From Gentiana macrophylla (Eukaryota; Streptophyta; Magnoliopsida; Gentianales; Gentianaceae), in the NCBI GenBank assembly GCA_026214975.1, contig CM047808.1:56632583-56696582 (forward strand): a stretch of DNA of 64,000 bases, given 5' to 3'. This document shows positions 46,001-57,113 of the stretch, piece by piece. The translations under genes were made by a program, and so were the position numbers. Within the stretch, counting starts at the first letter, position 1. The number at the start of each line of letters is the position of its first letter. Below the pieces are notes generated by a model that had not been told where the DNA came from, searched no databases, and saw only the letters and a program-made list of their open reading frames with translations.

Positions 46001-46538
46001 ATTGGATCAGACCGTCAGAGAGAAAGGATGGCAGATGCATGTTCTCCATCCCCAATTAGTCTTAGAAGTCTTTTAGCCGGGATCCTTGCAGTTCATCAGC
46101 AAGCTCATGGTGCCTTGAGGAAGTTGAGATCGAAAGAAGTCAAGTATGCCAGTGAGTCGTGAGTCGGTTGGGAAGCTCAAGCACTCAGTGACATAGGTCG
46201 GCAGGAGCAAGCAAAGAGTGGTAAACCGATGATTCCAAGATTCGAGTCGGTTGATGAGTTCATGAAGAAACAAGATGAAGATCCAAAGGGTTTTGATTAC
46301 AAATGAGTGGTCGAACCAACCAGCCATTGGTCACGAGTTAGATGAAGATGGCAACCGCTGGCATCGGAATCACTTGGGGTTCCGAAAAGGAGGATTGGGA
46401 AGGACAATGAAGAATGGAAACCTCTAGATGACAATTGCAGTTCCTCTCGGAGCGACCAAGAAGTACAAGAACAGAACAATATCTGCTGGAGATCTTTCAT
46501 GAAGATAGAGATAGAGCAACACGAGTTTCTGGGATGAA

Positions 46539-46754
46539 GTGGAGCGACAACAGAATACGAGGCCAGATTTGATACAGCAAGTCAACGAGGAGATTGAAGT
46601 GGACCGTCGCAACCCCAAATTGCACCAAGACAAGCAGAAGAGTTGGGAAGATGGAAGAAGAAGAAGACTGTACGAGTTAGGAGACGAAACGCTTCTCAAG
46701 TCCAGAGTTCAAGTACCTCTCGGTTACATTCGAGTTGCGAGGACGAAACTCCTC
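46539..46754 (+). pseudogene. Chromovirus Pol tail remnant
   Basis: A short frame reads TRPDLIQQVNEEIEVDRR followed by HQDKQKSWEDGRRRRLYELG. This resembles the post-integrase stretch of chromovirus Pol (a P-x-x-I-Q-x-x-N-E start, then a D-x-Q-K-S-x-x-D-x-R-R-R motif). No catalytic residues are included. The final in-frame stretch continues into the LTR and is not meaningful. The region 46028-46500 has broken frames I cannot assign. Confidence 0.5.
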
Positions 46755-46769
46755 TTAAGGGGGAAGGAA
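46755..46769 (+). other. Polypurine tract of the Tekay-like element
   Basis: TTAAGGGGGAAGGAA directly precedes the TGTAACATCC of the 3' LTR. Confidence 0.88.
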
Positions 46770-49119
46770 TGTAACATCCCGACTTTTCAGAAAGGGTAAA
46801 TTAGTAATTGGTCATACCCACGACGACTTAATTATTATTTATCCTATTTGTTTAATTAAAAGGATTTAGTTATTTAATTAATGATTTTAATTAAATGGCT
46901 ATAAAAAGAAATAAATCCCCAAATTTTATTCATTGTGTGGGACGCATAATTCAGAAAAAAAAGAAAGAAAGAAGATGGAACGGCATGGAGAAGAAGCAAC
47001 ACAGAAGAAGAAAACGAAATAAAAGGAAGAACCGTGTGATCAATCCGTTCATCTGATCAAGATGACGCAGGAGAGAAAAGTGATCAGCGCGAGGAGACGC
47101 AACTTTGGAAAACAACATCTCTCAATTTCGTAAGTTTTCGGTTTAACCCTAGTTTTCGGTATTCGTAGAGTTCGATTCTTGAAAAATTCATATCTTTTAA
47201 TCCGTAGCTCTGTTTCGCAGCCGTGAGTAGTCGAAACGATCGTCTTGAAGCGTAGATTAATCTAAAAATAGTTTCATGGCAGTAAGACCAGGTAATCTTC
47301 CGTTTTTCAGCCTCTTTCAGTTTCGGTTTTCAAAGAAGAAATAGGATTTTAGGGTTTCTTGTTGATCACATAGGTTTTGGGGTTGAGGATCAACAATTGT
47401 TGCGCTTGTTGGGTGTTTTGTCAGTCGGTGTTGCAGGCAATTAAGGTAAGAGGCTCTTCCTATGATTCCAATTATCGCTTATAAGGTTTAGATCAAGTTT
47501 TAAGGTGTTTAAGATGTTTTAATGCTAGAAGATGTGTTTTTCGTTGATCAAGGATCATAGGTGTTCTTGGAATGGTTAGATATGTTTATTTATGTTTTAC
47601 TATGTCTAAATTGCTGTTATTTTTGGGTTAGAAACTGATTTGGATCGAACTTGAAGATTTTAGGGTTCTAGTCGAACCCAGGTGGACGAGCGTCTGGCTC
47701 TCTCTGACGGGCATCCGCTTTGTCACATTTCGACGGGCGCCTGGTTTCTCTGGACGGGCGTCTCGAGGTGTTATACATTCAGTTGTAGCCGTCTTAGGGT
47801 GGACGAGCGTCTCGGGGAAAGTGGACGGGCGCCCGCTTTTGATGGGCGCCCAGAGGTTCCAGACGGGCGCCCATGTCTTTAAACGGGCGTTTGGGTGTTG
47901 TTCACCTTTTAAGTACGTTTATCACTTATAAACCTTTAAACGTGATATGTTAACACTTTATAAACCGGAACAAGCCTGAATTGAGCTTCGATTCGCTCGG
48001 TTAAAACACCGAATGTACTTTAAAGGGAGTTGAAGTTCGGATCCGCCGGAAGAGCATGATAGGCTTGTGCTTTTGATGAGTTAGTATTCATCAATGTCTG
48101 TGTAATTGCTAGACTTGTCCGTGTCTAGTGGTCTAGGAAGAGAGTAGTTTGTGTGAGGAGATTATTTGAAAACACTTAGGTGGCTAGTTAATCACCCTAA
48201 TAATCAACGATTTGACTAGTAAAAGATTAAACAACATGTCTCTCTTGGCTGTGCACTGTGCAAAATCGCGATGCATGTGCTACCTCTCGAAGGTGAAGGA
48301 ACTCAGAGGTCAAAAAACCCTAGCACGGAGGGACTCACCAGGTGAGGTGTGCGTGCTATCGAGTTTCTACCTTTTCTAGACTTCGTGGATATTGGTGTGA
48401 TCCACTAATATGTTGCAAAAGAGTGTCCCCGAGGTGGAAGAACTCCGTGGTCATAATGACCCTAAGTGCGGAGGACTCGCTAAGGTGGATGCGCGTAGTG
48501 CCCCTTGAGTGCGGTTGTAAACACGATAAGCTAAGTAGTAACGTTTAGTCAATTCATGTTGATGGACATGAAATGAACCCTGATTGAGTCGGTCATACAT
48601 AAACAACTAAACGATTAAATATCTTTTCTTTATAAATCTTAATTGTTGTCGTAGCTTCTCACTTTTACTAAGTACTTTGTACTTACCTCCTTTGCATTTT
48701 CTTTTGTATGCATTGTGGGGTGAGAAAGGCGAACAGGTTGACCAAGTGTAGATGATGACTTTTTTGAAGACATTGAAGTCTTGACTAAACTTTTAGTTTA
48801 TTTCTTTGTAAATGTTGTTTGCAGACTAGACTAGTTGTATTCTTTTACTTAGACTTGTTGTACCTTTACTTTTAAGATCTCGTATTTTGTAAGTCTTTGG
48901 GTTTTTCGTCGTTGTAATTTAACTATCCATCTTTAGTATGGTTAATATCCGCTCATAGTAGCTTTTATGTTTTTACCCGAGTCTTTTTAGCTTTAGTTTG
49001 CTTTTATTTGATACTTACGACGTAGAGCCATGCGTATAATATTAGACTTATTTAATGCTATACGCCTTTAACGCTTCTCTTCCTGATAAAATTTACCAGA
49101 TCCTAGAAATGCGCATACA
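46770..49119 (+). repeat. 3' LTR of the Tekay-like element
   Basis: It matches the 5' LTR without the MITE. The last 40 bases (TTCCTGATAAAATTTACC.. to GCGCATACA) differ at roughly half the positions from the 5' end sequence although the TSD next to them is exact. Confidence 0.9.
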
Positions 49120-49124
49120 TAGGT

Positions 49125-49758
49125 AGAACAATATATTTTCCACCAAAAGGTCCAAAACCATAACGACAAAATACATATACAACAAGACATATTGAATGGT
49201 GTCAATTATCGACGGTAATACGACGAAATGATTGATCAAATAGATAATACCAAAGAAAAAAGTATTATTCAGCCCCTGCAATTATTGGTTTAATTTTCGT
49301 TGGTTAGGTAAGACAAAAGTGTAATTTAATGGGAAATTAAAACGAGCTGCTGAAGTTGGGTAGCTATTTCTTTCAAGTGGGGTGAAGGGTATCTAGGAAT
49401 AGTCCTTCTATTCATCTAAGCTCCTAATGAGCACTAATGGACTTGATATTTCTGCATTGTAGAATGATTCAACTCAATCATACTCCACACATCTTTGAGT
49501 TAGGTGTACATTTGAGTTAGGTGTACATAAGCCAGCTATAACTTTCATTGTTCATGTTACATCTTAATATGCGGCCGGTAAATGATGTTTTTTTTCTTTC
49601 CATATACTGTTTTTGTCTATTTCTATTTAGCCAAACGAATAAGCAATTCAGACTTATCTCCCGATATTTTTTATTTATTTTTTTATTGGAGAAACTGGAT
49701 ATGATTTTTATCATATTGGGAAATAGGAAATGACAATCAACCCTGGTAAATACTAGGA
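49125..49758 (-). other. Low-copy island: possible host sequence
   Basis: This is the continuation of unit B's island (to 49355) plus single-copy sequence. On the minus strand a frame reads PRYPSPHLKEIATQLQQL before a GT. TTGCAG precedes a hydrophobic frame (GLNNTFFFGIIYLINHFVV), which would fit an exon, an intron of about 80 bp and a second exon. This is speculative, and I recognise no family. A short tandem repeat, TTTGAGTTAGGTGTACA, lies at 49492-49528. Confidence 0.3.
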
Positions 49759-51897
49759 TGTAATATCCGTATATTTTGAGAAAGGGTGCAATCGGAATTC
49801 TTGGGTTTTTTAAAATAAACCTAGAATTTCTATTTTGGTTTTATTTAATTTCGGACAATTAGGGAGTTAATGATAAATAAATACCCGTAATCCCTACCAC
49901 ACTGCATTAGTTCGATTGCGTAAAAAAAAAAAAAGAGAAAGCAACGACTGTTTAGAGAAGAGAGGAAAGAGAAGTACTTGACGGAATCTTTGCCTAGGAG
50001 CCTAATCCGAGTTATCGTTTTTCAGATAATTTATACCACGATGATCACCGCGACAAGGCGAACGATTTGGTATAAGAATCATCATAAACGAAAAGGTAAA
50101 TCAAAAATCCCTCTTTTGGACTCTAAGGTTCTTGAGTCTTTTTAAGCAATTAGGCTTGATTAGATGCTTTAGATTAATCGTAGGTTGTTGTTTTGTTGTA
50201 GAAATCAAAGAAATCACAATAGTTGTTTTAAAATTAAAATTCGGCTTTTTGATTCAAAGTTTCTACAAATTAAAAGATAAAGGGGTGTTCAACCGTATTT
50301 AATTATGTTGTTGCTTGTGTCGTTTTTGTTTCTTTTATTTCTCGTTCTGTTTGACATAAGTCTTGTTTTTACTGTGTCTTCTTTTGATCATGTTTTGTAA
50401 ATTAGTACTTGATAGGTAGTACTTTCCCTCTTTCGAGAACAAAAGGGAATTAGGAAAAAAATGCAAAAGCTGTTCCTGTTCTTTTCGACTGATGATTACA
50501 AAAAAAGGGCTTCATTTTAGGTTGTGTTTTATTTATTTTGCTTTTGGTTTGGATATAGTTTCTTTTAAATTATATTTTATTTGTGATTAATTTTAGGTTC
50601 ATGGAGTTTTCCAAATGCATGCTGCCGACAGGTTTTGAAAGAAAATATATACATGTTATATATGTTGTTCTTTTGTTTCTAGAAAAGACAAAAAGAAATA
50701 AAATAAAAATGCAACTGTAGTATATATGTGTGTCTAAATATATATAGGTGTATCATTATAATATCTCTTTTTTAGAATAGATGATGTAATAAGTATAAGG
50801 GTATTGTGTTGTATATTGTTTGCTCTCTTTGATTAAGTGTGTATTGTGATAAGCCTTATTTGGAATATGACATAGTTTTGGGTATGACTTCTGGTGTATT
50901 TGGCACAGCACCGTGCGGAGACCCTCTGCGGGGAGAAACACGTGATCACCGGAAGACAACTCTTAGCTATGTGGGGTGTTGTGCTTAGTAGCCATCACTT
51001 TCTGTGCAATGTGATAGGTAGTATAGTGTAGTATGGTATAGGACTAGAAGTCATTAGGGAAGCATTCATGTTTAATTAACATAGGTGGTTAGATTTAAAT
51101 ACACATTTACACATTTGGAGTCTAAAAGATAAAACACATTGGTCTTTGGTAAGGCACGTTTTTGTTTCGTAGCTTGGGACCATTACCCCTCCACAAAGGT
51201 AGCCGCTGCGTGGACTGGGTAGTCTCTCACATGGGTAGCAACCGTGCCATATGAGGAGCTGAGGATATGTCGTTGTGCATTCTCACCATGCAAAGTGTCC
51301 TTAGACCTTGTGTGTAACAAACCCCTTAATTGTTTGGTTGAGTTTTATTAGTGAGACTTCTAGAGGGGAGCAAATCTCTATATATACGTGGTAGTAATGA
51401 TAACTTATATGTTATTACGTGATTTAAATTCGGTGCTTCTACCCTTTATTGAGTGCTTATGCACTCACCCCTTTATTTGTATGTATGTTTCCCACCCGAG
51501 AAGGTTATGCAGGTTACCATGACGAAGATGTTTATTATGAGGAGTAAGCTTATGGCATCTTTTGAAAGTTTTGTTTATTGTTTTCTTTTGATGGTTCGAG
51601 AAAGGAGAGGATGATACTTTTGTTCTGTTCATTAGACTTTTGATCTTTCAAGTGAACTTGTAATTAGACTATTTTACGTTTATTTCCGATAAATGTTGTT
51701 GGAAACGACATTTACTTTTCTTTAGTCGGTACGACTTTGTAGGTCGTTTAAGTTTTCTCCCATGTCGTTTCAAATCCGCTATAAATCTGATGTAATTACG
51801 TAAGACTTACGTATATAATTGATTTAAATATTAAATTATATACGTGCCGGGCGTTCAATTCCGGATAAGGACACGGTATCTGGAACGGGGCGTCACA
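49759..51897 (+). mobile_element. Solo LTR of a second chromovirus family, TSD TAGGA
   Basis: It runs from TGTAATATCCGTATATTTTG to GGAACGGGGCGTCACA, 2139 bp, with TAGGA at 49754-49758 and 51898-51902. Its ends resemble the Tekay-like LTR (TGTAACATCC; CGGTATCCGGGAGCGGG), but the body differs. No internal sequence is present. Confidence 0.92.
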
Positions 51898-51902
51898 TAG
51901 GA

Positions 51903-52052
51903 TGTGTACTTATTTTTATCACTAGACCAAGTCCAATTCCCATAATCTCCGGGACATATCTACCAACGACATGATTAATTTTTGTTTTCTCGTCAGCTAT
52001 ATTACATACTGTTATAAATAATTTAAGTTATAATAATGAGTGTCATACTAGC
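51903..52052. other. Low-copy island, right part
   Basis: Flank between the chromovirus solo LTR and the SIRE-like LTR, continuing 49125-49758. I see no feature I can name. Confidence 0.4.
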
Positions 52053-53590
52053 TGTTACAGATCCAAGCAAAAAGATGTTTAGACTTAATTTATAGGTTTA
52101 TTTGAGTTTGATATTTGTATAGCTTTGATCAAACAAGAGCTGGTATAGTCAGCTAATAGGATCTCAGTAGACCAGCTTTGGTTTTTGAAATAGAGTGTCT
52201 ATGATCCTGCTGTGCTGAAGGCCGAGGGTTCAAACTCAATAGTTGCTGAGGATTAAAACTTAGTAGAGAAAACTGAAGTTTGAGGGTACATACTCAGTAT
52301 TGAGGCTAAGCCAAGACTATAATGGTAGAATTCAGATAGGTCTGTGATGGTCTAGAATGTCCTTATAGATCTTGTATTGAAAGTATAAGTTCCCAAAAAG
52401 TTAAGTGATGAAAGAGACTTAGTTATATTGAAAATATGTTGTACTCTGATCTCACAAAAATAAAGATCAGATGAAAAATCTAGTCAGCTGTGCCTCAGTC
52501 AAGCACTTCAGTAAACCAAGAAGACAACTGACCTACTGTTCAACTCAGCAGACCCAGATCATAAATGCACTGCTGAGTTAGTACAATTTATTTTATATGT
52601 TTTCAAAATGTTTCAAGAATTATTCCAGAAGAAATTCAAGATAAGTATCAATATACTCTATTGGATTATTCAGTCAATCAATGGTGGAAATTTATTGTAC
52701 GTTTCAAGGATTTCAGAGCCAAATCAAATGACTCAAATCTTGTAGTAGGGAATTTCAGAAGAATATTGAGTAAAATCCAACAACGGCTGATTTCAAAATT
52801 CAAATTTTAACAATGGATTTTCCACTATAAATGAAGGACTCATGCAACCCGAAAATGCAATAAGACACGAAGTTTATTGAGCCATTACTTTGCACTGCTG
52901 AGCTCTTTTACCGCTACCAGCTAAGCTTACAATGCCAAATCCAAAAATCTTCAAGACTTCAATCTTTTCAAGATCTATCCAGTATCTACACTTGAAGACT
53001 TCCAAGTTGAATCACTTCCTTGATTCATTTCTTTGTTTAAAAAAGGTTTCTGAACACAGAGAAACACCTGCTGAAGTATCAAAAACTGTTGAGTGTAGTG
53101 AAGCTGGTGAAGAGGCAATCAACACTTCAGGGACTAGTGGAATACTTGCAGAAGAATCAATATACATGTTATCTTAGTATTCAGATTGTGTAGCCATAAC
53201 TATTACTCCAGGAAATTCTTCTTTGGACTTTTGTAACTATACCTCAAAGATTTCTAGTGAATTCCTCCAATATCATAGGAGAAGAGTATACTAAGGGATT
53301 ATACAACCCGGAACCACTATAAACTTTGTGTTCTTTATTTTCGTATTTACTTTCTGCACTTTATATTTTTGCAAGTATATCACATAATCTTCTAACTTAC
53401 AACTTAGTGCATCTATTTTATGAACAACAAGAAAAGGCTTTAACTTTTTAATCCGTTGCATTGACTCAGTAGACTTGAATGTCAGTAGACTATAATTCAG
53501 CTGAGTTGCTTAAACACAAGAAAAAGTTTTTAATGGAAATGTTTATTCACCCCCTATAAACTTGTCCAAAGACTTTCCAAGGGACCAACA
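52053..53590 (+). repeat. SIRE-like copia 5' LTR
   Basis: It runs from TGTTACAGATCCAAGC to GGGACCAACA, 1538 bp, related to 17377-18979 but clearly diverged. It is followed by a good primer site, so it was a 5' LTR. The rest of the element is cut at 53650. Confidence 0.85.
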
Positions 53591-53591
53591 A

Positions 53592-53649
53592 TTGGTGTCA
53601 GAGCAGAGGTTTTGTTCTTAAGAGATTCTCTCATGTTGTTCTTGATGGA
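53592..53649 (+). other. Primer-binding site and short leader of the SIRE-like element
   Basis: TTGGTGTCAGAGC matches the tRNA-iMet primer site with one change. About 45 bp of leader follow before a copia LTR fragment begins. Confidence 0.75.
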
Positions 53650-53833
53650 TGTAAGAGCTCAAATCTGTACAATAACAGATCTTTGCGCAGCGGATGGATC
53701 ACGATCTATAAACTACATATCATAAATAAAGGATCTAAACTTCCTACAAGGGGGTTTAGATCTACTTACCAATAGTTGGATGAGTAGCCACAATCTTCCA
53801 ACGTGTTCTCCAAACGGCTGTTGGTGGACACCG
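53650..53833 (-). repeat. Fragment of an Angela-like LTR, minus orientation
   Basis: It begins TGTAAGAGCTC and includes GATCTAAAC..CTACAAGGGGGTTTAGATC, corresponding to the 3' end of the Angela-like LTR at 41184 (CTACAAGGGGGTTGTAG). It is interrupted at 53834 by Ath-3 and would continue beyond the window. Confidence 0.65.
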
Positions 53834-55456
53834 TGTTCGGTAAAAACGAGTTTTACAATTTATAACTGAAACACCCCAAGTATAAGGATCATAGTATAGG
53901 ATGTTAACGGGTCGTCCTAAGGGAGTGGAATGTTTATCGGATCAAGGAACAATTATTCTATCGATTATGTCACAATTATTAACTAAACTAAGGTTGAAAC
54001 TAACTAAAACCTAAGGAATAAACCTAAGAACCGAACCCAAAACTAAAACTAAAACAGAAATAAAACAAGCTGAAAAATAAGAAAATGTAAGGATGGACGA
54101 GCGTTCACTAAAGTGAACGAAGTGCAGAAACTAAAGCTAACGGATGGGCGTTACGCTATCGAGGACGAGCGTCCAACTACGATCGAATGTAAAATTGCGT
54201 AAAAGTTGCGGAAATCTAATGGTTTAAAAACTAGAACTTAAACTAAACTTATGCAAACGATTTGATTCAAACAAGTAAAGGAAAACACAAAGAAGGCAAT
54301 CGGACTCCACTTATCAACCAACAATCCAACTAGACGGTGATTAAAAAGACATAGTTTTTAGTAGTGATTTATCACGAATTCAATCAAATATCTTTAATCA
54401 AATTCCTAAGGTTTCGCTTTGTCTTTTCAAACAAACCAAACATGCAATCAAAACAGGATCACGAGATCGTTTCCAAACTCTTACTCAACTAAACATGCCT
54501 AATCTCTTATAACATGATTAGACGCATCACTTAAACGAAAGAGAACTCAAATAAACAGACTTTCGTAAATTTATTCAAGCATAAAGATAGATAAATAGAT
54601 CGTTTCATAGAATTGATAATTCAACAAAACATGGCAATGTAAAACAGCGTTAAAAAGTGATGAAAAACTAAATCTTAAACTCACTAAACATCCAGTATCG
54701 AACTCTCTAGTTGGTTTTGTTGTTGATGAGCTTCCTCCGTCGACTCACTTTGCAGAAGGCTTTTAGCCAACAATCATGTTGAAGATGATTGTTGGGTTGG
54801 AGAAGTTCATCTCTGCGTAAAAAGGCTTGTGGCCGCAGCTTTTTGGTGTAAAGTTGTGATCTCAATTATGTGGTATGAATTAGGGTTAAGAGGCTGCTGC
54901 TATATATAGAGTTTTGAGTCGGTTATGACTAAGTCGGCAACGGACGCTCGTCTGCTTCAATGGACGTTCGTTCACTCGACTTGGATGCGAATCAAACGCT
55001 CGTTCAGACTGCGGTTGGACTCTCTGTTCTGATTTTGGCACTTCGAACGCACGTTCCATTTCACCAAATGCCCGTTCATAATGGACGGAAAGTGGACGCT
55101 CGTCTGGACTCCGTCTGGATCGACTTGAACTTGATTTCTTCATCCTTATCCAATTTCTTCAAGCCAATTCCAACTCTATCTCTTATAATTCGACTTTAGC
55201 CTCCTTTAATCCTTTTTATATGCACGAAAATTAACACCTACATGATAAATAAACAATGCAAAAATGTAATAAAACTCAACTAATAATAATTCCATTAAAT
55301 CAACACTTAAAATCATCAATTTTGCATACAATCATCTTAAAATCATCTTTACTCAATATTTACACTTAAACCCTTAATTCTCATGTAAATTACGCAAATG
55401 TGGGGAAAATAATAATGAAATAAACCTTTAATAATCATATAAATATGGCCTTAACA
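53834..55456 (-). repeat. 3' LTR of Ath-3
   Basis: On the minus strand it opens TGTTAAGGCCATATTTATAT, homologous to the LARD and Ath-2 starts, and ends TTTTTACCGAACA, 1623 bp. A TATA box (TATATATA) lies at 54901-54908. Confidence 0.92.
54901..55113 (-). promoter_or_regulatory. TATA box with upstream ACG-NN-CGT cluster in the Ath-3 LTR
   Basis: On the minus strand the TATA box at 54908-54901 is preceded by sites including ACGCTCGT (54944-54951) and ACGTTCGT (54964-54971), with others up to about 55113. Further sites lie downstream near 54097-54175. Confidence 0.6.
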
Positions 55457-55473
55457 ACTCCCCCACACTTAAC
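55457..55473 (-). other. 3' polypurine tract of Ath-3
   Basis: On the minus strand TTAAGTGTGGGGGAGT leads directly into the 3' LTR start. Confidence 0.92.
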
Positions 55474-55865
55474 TTTTTGTACGTCCTCGGACAAAACAAT
55501 CAAAACTATAGCTCAACTTTATAAATAATCCACATAGATCTCTAACTCACGTAACAAAAGATACAACAACTATAGCAAATGATACCAACACGTAGATAGA
55601 TTCGTGTAAGTGTGACAAGCCGTTCTCAATCTTAACAAGCCTTTCAAAGAAATATCCTTTCAAAAATTCCAATGACTATCCTAGGTATAGACAGTAATAG
55701 CTCCACTCAAGCCTTCCCACGCACTCAGTAGGATAATCCCTACAGCATATCATGCGGTTCTACTGGGTATAAGATCCATGATAACAAAGACTTCACTTTA
55801 TTTTTACTCATCATTTCCAAAATTTTCAATTTCGACGCATATCAGAATGAGCTCTTACCCATCAT

Positions 55866-55992
55866 AGTAGAATAGGATGTTTTGTGATAACACCCTACCT
55901 TACTCAAATCATAAGGTAGCTTCTCCTGACTGTCGTGAGCTTTTGGTCATCATAGTGGTATATGACATTTCGAGATAATGCCCTACCTCACT
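55866..55992 (-). other. Two consecutive conserved stem-loops (C1, C2) of Ath-3
   Basis: On the minus strand C1 is 55992-55954 (TAGGGCATT, loop ATCTCGA, AATGTCATA; outer AGTG / CACT). C2 is 55904-55866 (TAGGGTGTT, loop ATCACAA, AACATCCTA; outer AGTA / TACT). In C2 two inner pairs and one outer pair differ from C1 on both sides at once. Confidence 0.7.
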
Positions 55993-56420
55993 CCAATCAT
56001 CGACCAGCTTCCGACAAACGTATTTATTATGATTGCTTATTCATTCTTTTTTAAGACATAAGTTACATCTCACTATCACATTCAAACTTTATGATATTCA
56101 CAAAGACACGGTCTAACTAAGGTGTTACTATACTGACCTTCCTAAGATAAATCACTAAAACAATGAAAGGATATAGTTCAAAAATCTTGCTTCAAAATCA
56201 AAGGCTCTCGTGAACGTGAAGAATGAATACTAGCTCCATGAAAGTAAAGACATGCTATAATTATCTCACTAAGTCACATACTATCATCGTTAGAAAACTA
56301 CAACTAGCAAGCATTCAGTTTCAACCATATGCTCGAGACTAACAAAAATTTAAATTTAGTGGAAAATTTAACATTCACTCATATTTCAAAGGATATAGCA
56401 TGAAAACATACCCAATTTAC

Positions 56421-56457
56421 CCCCCACACTTAAATCACATTATGTCCTCAGAATGTG
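56421..56457 (-). other. Hairpin B plus internal polypurine tract of Ath-3
   Basis: On the minus strand CACATT (56457-56452) pairs with AATGTG (56441-56436) around CTGAGGACAT. TTTAAGTGTGGGGGG follows. It lies about 1 kb from the 3' LTR, as in LARD and Ath-2. Confidence 0.6.
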
Positions 56458-56775
56458 CAGAATAAAAGAAAAAGAAAACTTAGCTGGTTTCAACAGTGGT
56501 TGTCGGATGAAAGTTGGCAGAGGTCAGGCCGGAGCATGAATATACCGCGACAACTCGAATAGACAACACTGGACATCAAAGCTTGTGAACCTGCTCAAAA
56601 GTATCTGCCACACTCGACATACCATATAATCTCGGGGTACACGGGGTATATGAGCAACACATAACACAAAACACTTACAATGAATGTAGGAGGAATAACC
56701 ATCAACACAAAATCAACTAAAGTATTATGTCTAAAACAATAAAACAACCTAAGAAAAGAAAACAAACAAAGAAAA

Positions 56776-56791
56776 CTAGGTTGCCTCCTAG
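56776..56791 (-). other. Hairpin A (AGGCAA loop) of Ath-3
   Basis: On the minus strand CTAGG, AGGCAA, CCTAG follow AGAGCGCTC, about 320 bases after the end of Pol. This is the same order as in Ath-2. Confidence 0.55.
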
Positions 56792-57113
56792 GAGCGCTCT
56801 TTTAATGTCAATAGCTTGACACAAAGTTCAAGAATCAACCCGGATCGGGCCACTTTGGTTTGACTACCGCCACCTCGATGATCGTAATCGAGAGCATCAA
56901 GGGAAATGATTTTCACCACAACAACAAGTCAAGTGTGCTATAAGATCATTAAACTTTTCTCTCCAAACTACACTGACTCTCTTCTTCTTGTTCTTGCGGA
57001 TGATAGGCATAGGTGTGCTAACTCTCGCTCGGGGGTCTCGGAGAAGGTTCCTCACAGTAGAGGTAGGAATGTCATCATCGACTCAAATAAATAAGATGGA
57101 ATCTCTTCACAAA

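Larger units (their letters stand above)
38245..49119 (+). mobile_element. Defective Tekay/Del-like chromovirus, TSD TAGGT
   Basis: The paired LTRs (38245-41002 and 46770-49119) open TGTAACATCCCGAC. The primer site matches tRNA-iMet, a polypurine tract precedes the 3' LTR, and the TSD TAGGT is at 38240-38244 and 49120-49124. Unit A gives the empty site GGCATAGGTAGAAC. The interior has no gag, protease, RT or integrase core, only a short Pol-like tail, so the element is non-autonomous. Without the MITE the LTRs are 2349 and 2350 bp. Confidence 0.9.
33717..49355 (+). repeat. Tandem duplication, unit B
   Basis: This is the second copy of the 4.3-kb unit. Without the Tekay-like element (38245-49119) and the MITE (34229-34626) it matches unit A in order and orientation. 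It ends at 49355 (GAGCTGCTGAAG), after which single-copy sequence (TTGGGTAGC) begins. Confidence 0.8.

Noticed and set aside
46028..46327. Possible host gene on either strand
   Set aside because: The frames are short and interrupted, and lie just upstream of the chromovirus Pol tail and polypurine tract, so they are better read as decayed element interior.
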